From NCBI RefSeq assembly GCF_000519045.1, contig NZ_KI912532.1:3525867-3589866 (forward strand): 64,000 nt of DNA. The letters are read 5' to 3'. Below are positions 52,299 to 63,419 of the stretch, in pieces. How positions within the stretch are numbered: the stretch's first letter is position 1; each line of letters begins with the position of its first letter. Source of the stretch: Dechloromonas agitata is5. GTDB taxonomy: Bacteria; Pseudomonadota; Gammaproteobacteria; Burkholderiales; Rhodocyclaceae. A program made the translations under genes and the position numbers. Under the pieces are notes generated by a model. It worked only from the letters and a program-made list of their open reading frames with translations, was not told where the DNA came from and made no database searches.

Positions 52299-53462
52299 TC
52301 AGAAACCGATACGGGCGGCCCGCGACGTGAAGAAGATGCCGGACGGATTGTCAGCCGCGATCTCGCCCAGTTTGGCGAAGGTCTCGGTGTTGTAGATCAC
52401 CACCTTGTTGTCGTCACGCGCCGACAGCCAGACATTCTCGCCGCGCGGCGCGAATTCCATGTGCAGGATGCCCTTGCCCGGCTCCATCCGATGGACGACC
52501 TGGCCGGCCAGGGTGTCGATCACGTCGACCTTGCCGTTGTCGGGAAAAGCAAAATTGACCCAGATCTGCCGCCCGTCCGGCCGCGCCATGACGAAGACCG
52601 GCTGACCACGTACCGGGATGCGGCCGACTTCCTTCCAGGTCGCGACATCGACCACCAGCACCTCATGGCGGCCGATCGCCGGCAAATAGGCCTTGCCCTG
52701 TGCCACCGACCAGCCGCGCAGGTGCGGCATCTTGAAGACCGGCAGCTTTTCCTCGCCACGGCCATATTTTTCGAGAATCTTGCGGGCGCCCTTCTCCGGC
52801 TGCCACAAATCGAGCAGGGCTATACCGTCCTCGCCGAACAGGCCGGCCATGAAATAACGGCCGTCCGGCGTTACCAGACCGTCGTAAGGCTGCAGGCCTG
52901 CCGGGAAACGCTGCGTCTTCGGCGCCTTGGGATCGCTGAAATCGGTGATGCGAATCTCGCCGCCTTCGAACAGGGCGTAGGCGAACTTGTTGCCGGCCGT
53001 ATCGGCCAGGCCGACGACCTTGGAGAACTGGCCCGGCGCATATTCGGCTGGCACTTCGGAAAGCAGTTCCAGCGTTTCGGCATCAAAGGCCTTGATGCCG
53101 CCCGGCGTGTAGTTCTGGGCGACAACGATGCGGCCATCCTGCGAGATCGAGCCACCGATGGCGTTACCCGACTGGATCACACGTTTGACGATCCTGGCTT
53201 CCAGCAGGTCGATCTTGGTCAGCCCGCCATCACGACCAAAGATGAAGGCGTAACGGCCATCGCGGGTATAGACAGCAGAGGCGTGCGACAAGTCACCGAG
53301 GCCGGCGATGCGGGCATACGGCTGACGGGTGCTGGTATTGACCAGCGTGACATGGCCGGTCGCCCGCTCGATGATCAGGCCAAGGTCGCCGGTACCCCGC
53401 AGTTGCGGCGTGGCACAGGCATTGAGGAACAGGGCGAACAAACAACTCAGCAGCAGGCGCAT
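52299..53462 (-). CDS. nirF: heme d1 biosynthesis protein NirF (lipoprotein)
   Basis: The 387-residue protein has a lipoprotein signal with Leu-Asn-Ala-Cys (Cys16) and a cd1-like beta-propeller without a cytochrome domain: HASAVYTRDGRYAFIFGRDG, GGSISQDGRIVVAQNYTPGG, LQPYDGLVTPDGRYFMAGLF, PHLRGWSVAQGKAYLPAIGR and ILHMEFAPRGENVWLSARDD. NirF is a periplasmic heme d1 maturation protein. It starts 7 bp after nirC ends. Confidence 0.95.
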   Translation of the reverse strand: MRLLLSCLFALFLNACATPQLRGTGDLGLIIERATGHVTLVNTSTRQPYARIAGLGDLSHASAVYTRDGRYAFIFGRDGGLTKIDLLEARIVKRVIQSGNAIGGSISQDGRIVVAQNYTPGGIKAFDAETLELLSEVPAEYAPGQFSKVVGLADTAGNKFAYALFEGGEIRITDFSDPKAPKTQRFPAGLQPYDGLVTPDGRYFMAGLFGEDGIALLDLWQPEKGARKILEKYGRGEEKLPVFKMPHLRGWSVAQGKAYLPAIGRHEVLVVDVATWKEVGRIPVRGQPVFVMARPDGRQIWVNFAFPDNGKVDVIDTLAGQVVHRMEPGKGILHMEFAPRGENVWLSARDDNKVVIYNTETFAKLGEIAADNPSGIFFTSRAARIGF

Positions 53463-53469
53463 CGCGATC

Positions 53470-53787
53470 TCACTCCGGGAATTTCGTCATCAGTTTATCG
53501 ACAATCCAGGCCGCTTCGGCTTCGGACATGAATTGTTTCCAGGGCGGCATGGCCGTACCCGGCCGGCCATGATAGACCGTCGCCGCGAGCCCCTCGGCCG
53601 GCTTGTCGCGCAGGTTCTCGGGCAACAGGGCCGGCCCGAGGCCACCCTTCAGCGTCATGCCATGACAGGAGCCGCAGTCCTGGCGCACCAGATGAACCAG
53701 TTCCTTCTGCCGCTGCGCGTCGGGCTCGGCAGCACAAACCACACCCGACAAGAGGGACAACCCGATTAGCCATTTATTCGCCGACAA
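53470..53787 (-). CDS. nirC: c-type cytochrome NirC
   Basis: This small periplasmic mono-heme cytochrome (about 105 residues) has a signal peptide ending near VVCA and the heme motif CGSCH (DCGSCHGMTLKGGLGPALLP), with Met ligand candidates in GRPGTAMPPWKQFMSE. NirC is thought to donate electrons or help NirS maturation. No ATG or GTG start fits: the frame has a stop just upstream, then TTG codons at 53793 and 53787. I prefer 53787, because AAAGGGG lies 6 bases before it. The gene overlaps the cupredoxin gene. Confidence 0.9.
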   Translation of the reverse strand: MSANKWLIGLSLLSGVVCAAEPDAQRQKELVHLVRQDCGSCHGMTLKGGLGPALLPENLRDKPAEGLAATVYHGRPGTAMPPWKQFMSEAEAAWIVDKLMTKFPE

Positions 53788-54085
53788 CGACAACCCCTTT
53801 CATTTCCGGATGCGGGCCGCAATGATAGTCGTAACGGCCGGGCTTTTCGAAGCGTCGTTGCCAGCTTTCCAGCGGAAACAGGCGCTCCGACTCGAGACCG
53901 CCCTCGGCCGGGAAGACGATCGAATGGCTGGTTCTTTTCTCGTGATTGATCCAGCGTACGCTTTCGCCCGCCTTGATCGTGATTTCGGCCGGCAGGTAGC
54001 GGTAACCCTCGATACGGACTTCAGCCACCGGCTCGGCCCAAACCGAAAAAGAAAAGAGCGCCAGCAGGAGCGGCGCCCTTTTCAA
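53774..54085 (-). CDS. periplasmic cupredoxin in the nir cluster
   Basis: The roughly 100-residue blue-copper-type protein has a signal peptide (MKRAPLLLALFSFSVWA from the TTG) and a plastocyanin-like fold. Type 1 copper ligands are visible: His in RTSHSIVFP, then Cys, His and Met in YHCGPHPEMKG. It is a likely electron donor to NirS or an electron shuttle. I choose TTG 54085, preceded by GGATGG. ATG 54124 is in frame but has no ribosome-binding site, and the extra 13 codons lie in a hairpin (54091-54122). Confidence 0.8.
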   Translation of the reverse strand: MKRAPLLLALFSFSVWAEPVAEVRIEGYRYLPAEITIKAGESVRWINHEKRTSHSIVFPAEGGLESERLFPLESWQRRFEKPGRYDYHCGPHPEMKGVVVVGE

Positions 54086-54090
54086 TGGCA

Positions 54091-54122
54091 GCCATCCGGA
54101 CTGCGGTGTGATTCCGGATGGC
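54091..54122 (-). other. inverted repeat between cytochrome and cupredoxin genes
   Basis: The arms gccatccgga and tccggatggc (10 bp, perfect) are separated by 12 bases. The repeat lies just after the cytochrome stop and just before the TTG start of the cupredoxin. No T tract follows on the minus strand, so RNA stability or attenuation is more likely than termination. Confidence 0.6.
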
Positions 54123-54130
54123 ATGGTTTT

Positions 54131-54964
54131 TTACTGCTTGGCGGCCTTCACGTCGCCATCGGCACCGAGGCCGATGGTGTGACCGAAGGAAACGTGGTGG
54201 AAGCGACCCGCCGCGTTATCGGCGTGGATGGCGATGCCGAACGGCACGGCCTTGCCGGCGGCCAGCACGGCATTGCCGGCCAGCTTGCGGGTGAAGGTCA
54301 CCGTGTAGGTGTCGCCATTCTTGGCGCCTTCTGCCGTGGCGCCGGCCTTGCCACCGGTCATGTTGCGCTTGTCGGCAACGAAACCGTCCGCCGACTTGCC
54401 ACCACTCGCCCACTGCATCAGGTCCATGGCGCCGGCCGTGACATACTTGGTCTTGTCCTTGCCCTTCGGCATGCCCTTGGAGTCTTCGTGGCAGGAAGCC
54501 CAGCAACCGACCTGGTCACCCATCGGCACCTTGTCGTTCGGGAACATCATGGTGGCCTTGACTTCATTGTCCTTGTCGGAATGGTCGGCACCACCGGCCG
54601 GTGCCTTGAAGGTCAGGCGAACGTAAAGGTTGTTGGCGTCGTAGGCCGCCTGCACGGTGACCGGATAGGTCATCGTCTTCGGCGCGCCTTTCGGCTCCAG
54701 CTCCTTGCTGGCCAGGCGCTTCAGGTCGAGCGACAGCTTGCCGTCCTCGACGTGGCAACCGGCACACGACTCGCCCTTCTTCAGGCCGCTGGCACCACTG
54801 TGCTCACCCTTGCCCTGCACCCACTCGAACGGGGCAGCACCCGGGTGGAAAACATGGATCGTGCTCTTCCCCACCTTGGCCCAGTCAGGCGCAGCAAGGG
54901 CAGCCTGCGAACCGAGGGCCATGAAAGCGCCGACAACGGCGAGGGAAACGATTTTATTTGTCAT
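54131..54964 (-). CDS. ethylbenzene-dehydrogenase-type (EB_dh) cytochrome c
   Basis: The 277-residue periplasmic protein has a signal peptide (MTNKIVSLAVVGAFMALGSQ, cut near ALAA) and the heme motif CAGCH at about residue 68. An EB_dh-like beta domain follows (YPVTVQAAYDANNLYVRLTF, then YTVTFTRKLAGNAVLAAGKA). A second Cys-His group, GCWASCHED, has three residues between the Cys rather than two. Such cytochromes take part in periplasmic electron transfer. I start at ATG 54964, with GGAG upstream; a longer frame to 55069 adds unrelated sequence. It takes the place usually held by nirM or nirTB. Confidence 0.82.
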   Translation of the reverse strand: MTNKIVSLAVVGAFMALGSQAALAAPDWAKVGKSTIHVFHPGAAPFEWVQGKGEHSGASGLKKGESCAGCHVEDGKLSLDLKRLASKELEPKGAPKTMTYPVTVQAAYDANNLYVRLTFKAPAGGADHSDKDNEVKATMMFPNDKVPMGDQVGCWASCHEDSKGMPKGKDKTKYVTAGAMDLMQWASGGKSADGFVADKRNMTGGKAGATAEGAKNGDTYTVTFTRKLAGNAVLAAGKAVPFGIAIHADNAAGRFHHVSFGHTIGLGADGDVKAAKQ

Positions 54965-55030
54965 CCTATTCACTCCGCGAAAATGATACGAAACGGCCAG
55001 AAGCCTCGAATAAGTTACCGTTTCACATGC

Positions 55031-55052
55031 TAAGGGGGCTTTCGCCCCCTTA
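55031..55052 (-). other. stem-loop downstream of nirS
   Basis: The stem taagggggc / gccccctta with a short ttt/aaa-type loop lies about 35 bases after the nirS stop. No T run follows, so it probably stabilises the nirS mRNA 3' end or partly terminates, keeping nirS more abundant than the downstream genes. Confidence 0.65.
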
Positions 55053-55087
55053 GCCTTGCCAAAAATCAAACAATCAGCAATTGAATA

Positions 55088-56770
55088 TTAGTAGATATCG
55101 TGCTGAGTGTTATAGACGTTGAACTTGCCGGTCGGCGTAATCATCTTCGGATCGGTGATCACCTTCTTGACCTTCAGCGTCGCGTCGTCATAGACCACGA
55201 CAGCAGACTGGTCGGTCTTGCCACCCCACAGAGAGATCCAGACTTCCTTGCCGTCAGCCGAGTATTCCGGATGGACGGCGCGCTTGACGGCCTTGGTCGG
55301 CGGCAGGCCGGAGTCCTTGGCGACGTTCAGGACGGCCTTCGGCTTGGACAGGTCAGCCATATCCCACACGGCGACGGACTCAGCCAGATCCTTGTCCGGG
55401 TTCTGCGGTGCGTCAGCCCAGAAATGCTTGGACTTCGGATGGGTCTTGACGAACAGGTTGCCCGGCACGTGCTTGATTTCCTGGACGACCTTCCAGTTGT
55501 ACTCCTTGTACTTGGCGAACTTCTTGTCGTCGGACGGCGTGGAAATCAGGGTCACGACATCGGCACCAAGGTGACCGGTCGCCCAGACCGGACCAAACTT
55601 CGGATGCACGAAGTTGGCACCACGACCCGGGTGCGGGATCTTGGCGACATCGACCAGCGCGGCCAGCTTGCCGGTCTTGGTGTCGACCGCAGCGATCTTG
55701 TTGGAGGCGTTGGCCGCCACCAGGAAGTAACGCTTGGAAGCATCCCAGCCACCGTCATGCAGGAACTTGGCGGAAGCGATGGTGGTGGTCTTCAGGTTTT
55801 CGATGTCGGAGTAATCGACCAGCAGGATCTGGCCGGTTTCCTTGATGTTGACCACCCATTCCGGCTTGATGAACGAAGCGACGATGGAGGCAACGCGCGG
55901 TTCCGGATGGTATTCGCCATCGACGGTCATGCCACGGGTGGAAACGACCTTGCGCGGCTTCAGGGTGTCGCCGTCCATGATCACGTACTGGGGCGGCCAG
56001 TAGGAGCCAGCGATGGCGTACTTGTCTTCGAAGCCCTTGAACTTGGAGGTATCGACCGAGCGGGCGTCGAAGCCAATCTTGACTTCAGCCACGACAGCCG
56101 GTTTTTCCATCCACAGGTCGATCAGGCTCAGGCGACCGTCGCGACCGATAACGTAGACATAGCGGCCGGAAGCGGACAGGCGGGAAATGTGAACAGCATA
56201 GCCGGTCTTGACGATGGAACGGATTTCCTTGGTATCGCCGTCGATCAGGGCCACTTCACCGGTATCACGCAGGGTGACCGAGAAGATGTTGTTCAAGTTG
56301 AAGTTGTTCATCTGCTTCTTCGGACGCTGGTCAACCGGAACGATGACCTTCCAGGAATCCAGGGTTTCCTTGAAGCTGTACTCAGGCGGCACATCCGGGG
56401 TGTTCTGGATGTAGCGGGCCATCAGGTTGATTTCTTCCTTGGTCAGGATGTCGTCGAAGTTCACCATGCCACCGTCGGTGCCGTAGCCGATGATCTTTTC
56501 CAGACGCTGCTGACCGAGCTTCAGCGTACCGCCTTCGGTGACGTTGCCGTCCTTGTCCTTCTTGCTCCAGTGCGGCTCCAGGTTCTTGCCCGTGGCGCCC
56601 TTGCGCAGCACGCCGTGGCAACCGGCGCAACGCTCGAAGTAGATTTTTTTGGCCTGTTCCTTTTCGGCAGCGGTCATCGCCGGTGCCGGCTTGGCTTCGT
56701 CAGCGAAAGCCGAACCCATGGCGGCCGCCATGGCAGTCAATGCAAGCATCCCCACAAAAGATTTCTTCAT
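55088..56770 (-). CDS. nirS: cytochrome cd1 nitrite reductase
   Basis: The 560-residue periplasmic enzyme reduces nitrite to NO. It has a signal peptide (residues 1-23), a cytochrome c domain with Cys48-Ala-Gly-Cys51-His52, and an eight-bladed d1 propeller from about residue 150. Residues around the d1 pocket are visible: YAVHISRLSASGRYVYVIGR, IAGSYWPPQYVIMDG, TVDGEYHPEPRVASI, LHDGGWDASKRYFLVAANAS and GRGANFVHPKFGPVWATGHL, with the catalytic His candidates. AGGAGAGG precedes the ATG. A perfect Fnr-type box lies 91 bases upstream. The size is typical of NirS. Confidence 0.98.
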   Translation of the reverse strand: MKKSFVGMLALTAMAAAMGSAFADEAKPAPAMTAAEKEQAKKIYFERCAGCHGVLRKGATGKNLEPHWSKKDKDGNVTEGGTLKLGQQRLEKIIGYGTDGGMVNFDDILTKEEINLMARYIQNTPDVPPEYSFKETLDSWKVIVPVDQRPKKQMNNFNLNNIFSVTLRDTGEVALIDGDTKEIRSIVKTGYAVHISRLSASGRYVYVIGRDGRLSLIDLWMEKPAVVAEVKIGFDARSVDTSKFKGFEDKYAIAGSYWPPQYVIMDGDTLKPRKVVSTRGMTVDGEYHPEPRVASIVASFIKPEWVVNIKETGQILLVDYSDIENLKTTTIASAKFLHDGGWDASKRYFLVAANASNKIAAVDTKTGKLAALVDVAKIPHPGRGANFVHPKFGPVWATGHLGADVVTLISTPSDDKKFAKYKEYNWKVVQEIKHVPGNLFVKTHPKSKHFWADAPQNPDKDLAESVAVWDMADLSKPKAVLNVAKDSGLPPTKAVKRAVHPEYSADGKEVWISLWGGKTDQSAVVVYDDATLKVKKVITDPKMITPTGKFNVYNTQHDIY

Positions 56771-56854
56771 CTTTCCTCTCCTAGAAAAAAATTGGTCGCG
56801 CCTAAGCCCCCAACGCGATAGACGATAGGTTGCGCTTCAAACAACACACCATCT

Positions 56855-56868
56855 TTGATGCCCATCAA
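56855..56868 (-). promoter_or_regulatory. Fnr/Dnr box upstream of nirS
   Basis: TTGAT-GCCC-ATCAA is a perfect match to TTGAT-N4-ATCAA. It is centred 91 bases before the nirS ATG, which would put transcription start about 50 bases upstream of the gene. It lies in the divergent nirS-nirE gap and could affect both. Confidence 0.88.
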
Positions 56869-57027
56869 GATTTCCAAGGCATCAGAAAATGTTGATATTC
56901 AACAATTTCAACCAAATGACTAGTTCAACACCGCTTTTGTACTATCCACCTTAAAATTCCTTGACACGCACTATTGGCAGCCGCGGCGAGGGGCATTAGG
57001 ATGGCCGCCCAAAGGCAAAGGGAAACA

Positions 57028-57792
57028 ATGAACACTCCATCGAAACTTCAAGGTGGCAAGGTCTGGCTGGTTGGCGCCGGCCCCGGCGACCCCGAACTTC
57101 TGACGCTGAAGGCAGCACGCCTGATTTCTCAGGCCGACGCCATCGTGTATGACCATCTGGTCGGCAACGGCATCATGGACCTGGCCCGCGGCGACGCGCG
57201 GATCGTCTACGCAGGCAAGGAATCCTCGAAACACACCATGCCGCAGGAGGACATCAACCAGCTACTGGTCGAACTCGCTCGCGAGGGCCTGTCCGTCGTC
57301 CGCCTGAAGGGCGGCGACCCCTTCATCTTCGGGCGCGGCGGCGAGGAACTCGAAACACTGGCGGCCTCCGGCATTCCTTTCGAAGTCGTGCCGGGTGTCA
57401 CGGCAGCCGCCGGTTGCGGCGCCTATTCCGGCTTTCCGCTCACCCACCGCGAACACGCCCAGGCCGTCACCTTCGTCACCGGCCACCTCAAGGACGACAC
57501 CGTGAACCTGGACTGGCCCGCCCTGGCGCGCCCCTGCCACACCGTCGTCTTCTACATGGGCATCGGTGCGGCGCGCGAAATCTGCCGCCAGATGATCGAT
57601 CATGGCCTGCCATCGACGACGCCCGCCGCCGTCGTGCGCAACGGCACGCAAGCCGACCAGCGCACCCTGCTCGCCACGCTCGGCACACTGCCCCAGCGGA
57701 TCGAGGAATCGGGCATCAAGCCGCCGGCCCTGATCATCGTCGGCAGCGTCGTCAGCCTGCACGAGAAACTGAGCTGGTTCGAGAAGCAATGA
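57028..57792 (+). CDS. nirE: uroporphyrinogen-III C-methyltransferase (NirE/CobA)
   Basis: The 254-residue SAM-dependent enzyme makes precorrin-2, the shared start of siroheme and heme d1 synthesis. Motifs are VWLVGAGPGDPELLTLKAAR, ADAIVYDHLV, VRLKGGDPFIFGRGGEE, VVPGVTAAAGCGAYSGFPLT and HLKDDTVNLDWPALARP. It lacks the CysG dehydrogenase domain. The divergent position beside nirS supports NirE as its main role, but supply of siroheme is also possible. I chose ATG 57028, with AAAGG upstream; 18 extra upstream residues have no match. Confidence 0.92.
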   Translation: MNTPSKLQGGKVWLVGAGPGDPELLTLKAARLISQADAIVYDHLVGNGIMDLARGDARIVYAGKESSKHTMPQEDINQLLVELAREGLSVVRLKGGDPFIFGRGGEELETLAASGIPFEVVPGVTAAAGCGAYSGFPLTHREHAQAVTFVTGHLKDDTVNLDWPALARPCHTVVFYMGIGAAREICRQMIDHGLPSTTPAAVVRNGTQADQRTLLATLGTLPQRIEESGIKPPALIIVGSVVSLHEKLSWFEKQ

Positions 57793-58187
57793 GGTATTTC
57801 TGCCTGCTCGCCGCACTCTTCGCGCTGCCGGCCCACGCCTATACGCCGGGCGAACTGCGCGGCGACTGCCAGGCAGCGGAAGAGCTGTACGCCAACCAGA
57901 AAAACAGCGACCCCTTCCAGTCGATTCGCAGCGCGCGCTGTATCGCCTACGTCGCCGGCTTCGCCGATGGCTACGCGGTGAGCGACTACCTTGCCGGCCA
58001 GGTCGGCATGAAGCTCAATGCCTTCTGCTTGCCGAACGACCCGGATCTGTCCCGGCGCCTGGTGCGCGCCGTGACCATCCACGTCGAACGCGTACCGCCG
58101 AATACGACGATGAGTACCGCGACACTGGTTGCCGGTGCGCTGGCCAAGGCCTTCCCCTGCACGGAATCGCTTGAACCGAAGAAGTGA
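57789..58187 (+). CDS. small secreted protein of the Rap1a/Tai-like fold
   Basis: The 132-residue protein has a signal peptide (MRYFCLLAALFALPAHA) and a Cys-containing helical domain: GELRGDCQAAEELY, SARCIAYVAGFADGYAV, NAFCLPNDPDLSRRLVRAV and a final PCTES. The pattern is like the Rap1a/Tai domain family, whose named members are immunity proteins, although many lone copies have no known effector. It overlaps nirE by 4 bp (ATGA). I see no toxin gene nearby, so an immunity role is not supported. Confidence 0.75.
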   Translation: MRYFCLLAALFALPAHAYTPGELRGDCQAAEELYANQKNSDPFQSIRSARCIAYVAGFADGYAVSDYLAGQVGMKLNAFCLPNDPDLSRRLVRAVTIHVERVPPNTTMSTATLVAGALAKAFPCTESLEPKK

Positions 58188-58212
58188 TTCAGGGATAATC
58201 CGGCCTCCACTC

Positions 58213-58297
58213 GCCCCGGTGGCGGAATCGGTAGACGCAGCGGATTCAAAATCCGCCGCCGAAAGGTGTGCCAGTTCGAGTCTGGCCCGGGGCACCA
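58213..58297 (+). tRNA. tRNA-Leu (anticodon CAA)
   Basis: This is an 85-base cloverleaf with acceptor stem GCCCCGG / CCGGGGC and an encoded ACCA end. The anticodon stem-loop is GCGGA-TTCAAAA-TCCGC, giving anticodon CAA for codon UUG. A long variable arm, as in class II tRNAs, and the T-loop GTTCGAGTC are present. Confidence 0.96.
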
Positions 58298-58309
58298 GTT
58301 ACGACAAAT

Positions 58310-58340
58310 CGGCTTTCCTGCGGGAAAGCCGTTTTTGTTT
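58310..58340 (+). terminator. rho-independent terminator after tRNA-Leu
   Basis: The stem cggctttcc / ggaaagccg is followed by TTTTTGTTT. It sits between the tRNA and queA. Confidence 0.9.
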
Positions 58341-58364
58341 GCCGATTGGCCAGGAGCCTGCCCC

Positions 58365-59408
58365 ATGTCGCTGACCGTCGACGACTTCGATTTCGACCTC
58401 CCCCCTGAATTGATCGCCCAGCACCCTGCGCCCGAGCGCGGTGGCAGCCGCCTGCTGCATGTCCACGGCATGCGGCACGACGACCTGCGCTTTGCCGACC
58501 TGCCCGGCTTGCTGAAAGCGGGCGACCTGCTCGTCTTCAACGACACCAAGGTGATCAAGGCGCGCTTTTTCGGCCGCAAGGAAACCGGCGGCCAGGTCGA
58601 GATCATGCTCGAACGCATCGTCGACGCGACGCAGGCCATTTGCCAGATCCGCGCCAGCAAGGCGCCCAAGCCGGGCAGCCGGTTGATCCTGGCCGACGCT
58701 TTCACGGTCACGATGAGCGGCCGGGCCGGCGCCGACGGCGACTTCTTCGTGCTCGAACTGGCCGAGGGCGGGGACTTCTGGGAACTGGCCGAACGCTACG
58801 GCAAGCTGCCGCTGCCCCCCTACATCGCGCACCCCGCCGAGGACGCCGACGAAACCCGCTACCAGACGGTCTATGCCCGCCAGCCGGGTGCCGTGGCGGC
58901 ACCGACGGCGGGCCTGCATTTCGACGACGCGATGCTCGACACGCTGCGCCGACAGGGCATCGCGACCGCCTTCCTGACCCTGCATGTCGGCGCCGGCACC
59001 TACCGCCCGATGCGTGTCGAAAAAATCGTCGACCACCGCATGCACAGCGAACGTTTCGAGATTCCGCAAGCGACCGCCGAGGCGATCGCCGCAACGCGTG
59101 CCGCTGGCGGCCGGGTGATCGCCGTCGGCACGACCAGCCTGCGCGCCCTCGAATCGGCAGCGGCGGCAAACGGCATGGTGCGGGTCGGCGGCGCCGAGAC
59201 GGATATCTTCATCACGCCCGGCTACCGCTTCCAGGTCGTCGACCGGCTGATCACCAATTTCCACCTGCCGAAATCGACGCTGCTCATGCTGGTCTCGGCC
59301 TTCGCCGGCTACGACGCCATCCGCGCCGCCTACGCCCATGCCGTCGCCGAGCGCTATCGCTTCTTCAGCTACGGCGACGCGATGCTGCTCGAGCCGGCTC
59401 AGGAATAA
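58365..59408 (+). CDS. queA: S-adenosylmethionine:tRNA ribosyltransferase-isomerase
   Basis: The 347-residue cytosolic enzyme makes epoxyqueuosine in tRNA from preQ1. Family blocks are [95 protein letters not shown] and [25 protein letters not shown] precedes ATG 58365; a frame open further upstream covers the tRNA and is not real. The 3' end overlaps the convergent DUF411 gene by 10 bp. Confidence 0.96.
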   Translation: MSLTVDDFDFDLPPELIAQHPAPERGGSRLLHVHGMRHDDLRFADLPGLLKAGDLLVFNDTKVIKARFFGRKETGGQVEIMLERIVDATQAICQIRASKAPKPGSRLILADAFTVTMSGRAGADGDFFVLELAEGGDFWELAERYGKLPLPPYIAHPAEDADETRYQTVYARQPGAVAAPTAGLHFDDAMLDTLRRQGIATAFLTLHVGAGTYRPMRVEKIVDHRMHSERFEIPQATAEAIAATRAAGGRVIAVGTTSLRALESAAAANGMVRVGGAETDIFITPGYRFQVVDRLITNFHLPKSTLLMLVSAFAGYDAIRAAYAHAVAERYRFFSYGDAMLLEPAQE

Positions 59409-59863
59409 CGCTTGAAGATGGCCGCCCCACCGTTGCGGGCAATCAGCAGGACGTTATAGGGATCACGCCGGCCACCGTAGGCCGGGCCATCCATCCCCGG
59501 CGAGCCAACCGGCATCCCGGGCACCGCCAGGCCAAGAGCCTGCGGCCTTTCGGCCAGCAGGCGGCGAATATCGGCGGCCGGCACATGCCCTTCGATGACA
59601 TAGCCGCCGACCCGTGCCGTGTGGCAGGAAGCATAGGCCTCCGGCATACCGAGGCGGCGACGGGCCACGTCGTTGCCCTCCTCGAAGGTACGAACCGTAA
59701 AACCAGCCGCTTCGAGATGGGCGATCCAGTCGTGGCAGCAACCGCACTGCGGATCCTTCCACACCTCGATCAGGGTTCCTGCCGGCTTGGCCAGCGCCGG
59801 CCAGGCGGCGGCCAGCAGCGTAGCGCCGATCAGCCGGCGGCGGTGTATCGCGATATCACGCAT
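59399..59863 (-). CDS. DUF411 metal-binding periplasmic protein
   Basis: The 154-residue protein has a Tat-like signal ([18 protein letters not shown]) and a DUF411 domain: Cys40-Gly-Cys42-Cys43-His in [20 protein letters not shown], then a His/Cys pair in [20 protein letters not shown] and [16 protein letters not shown] (Met-rich). The Cys and Met pattern suggests copper binding, which is the usual reading of this family. I choose ATG 59863, with GGGGAG upstream, over ATG 59884. It follows the small periplasmic gene by 17 bp and ends the RND efflux unit. Confidence 0.87.
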   Translation of the reverse strand: MRDIAIHRRRLIGATLLAAAWPALAKPAGTLIEVWKDPQCGCCHDWIAHLEAAGFTVRTFEEGNDVARRRLGMPEAYASCHTARVGGYVIEGHVPAADIRRLLAERPQALGLAVPGMPVGSPGMDGPAYGGRRDPYNVLLIARNGGAAIFKRYS

Positions 59864-59880
59864 GATCTTCTCCCCGGCCA

Positions 59881-60258
59881 TCACGGCGCAACGGCGCGAG
59901 CCTGCAAGGTCTTCTGCACCAGGCCGTCGACCTGGAGCAGCAGCTTGGCCCCCGCCGTCAGGCTACCCTGGCCCTCCAGCCGATTACCCCCGGCGGGTTG
60001 CAGGCGGATCTCCTGCTTGGCCGTTCCGGCCAACACGGTCAGCTTGCCGCGGGCCGCCGCCGTGTCGAGGGGCTGGCCATGGTTGGTGGCATGAACGACC
60101 ACCTTGCCGCCCTGGCCGACGATTTCAAACTGCGCCTCGCCGGCCTCGGCGACGATGCCGCCGAACTGCGGCTTGCCGTGATCAGCATGGCTCCAGGCGG
60201 GCAACGCCGGGGCGGCGAGAGCAGCCGCGAAAAGGGTCAGAATGAGCGATTTTTTCAT
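59881..60258 (-). CDS. small periplasmic protein in the metal-efflux unit
   Basis: The 125-residue protein has a signal peptide (MKKSLILTLFAAALAAPALP) followed by a His-containing mature start (SHADHGKPQFGG). The rest looks like a small beta-barrel (GGIVAEAGEAQFEIVGQGGK, KLTVLAGTAKQEIRLQPAGG). I do not know a named family for it. It lies 23 bp after the RND pump gene, so a metal-chaperone or envelope stress role is a fair guess from context only. Confidence 0.75.
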   Translation of the reverse strand: MKKSLILTLFAAALAAPALPAWSHADHGKPQFGGIVAEAGEAQFEIVGQGGKVVVHATNHGQPLDTAAARGKLTVLAGTAKQEIRLQPAGGNRLEGQGSLTAGAKLLLQVDGLVQKTLQARAVAP

Positions 60259-60281
60259 GAGGTTTCTCCAGACAGGTTGAA

Positions 60282-63410
<3,129 letters not shown>

Positions 63411-63419
63411 GGCGGGCTC

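Noticed and set aside
57789..58187. Type VI immunity function for the Rap1a/Tai-like protein
   Set aside because: No effector, VgrG or other secretion gene is nearby. The fold assignment alone does not support immunity.
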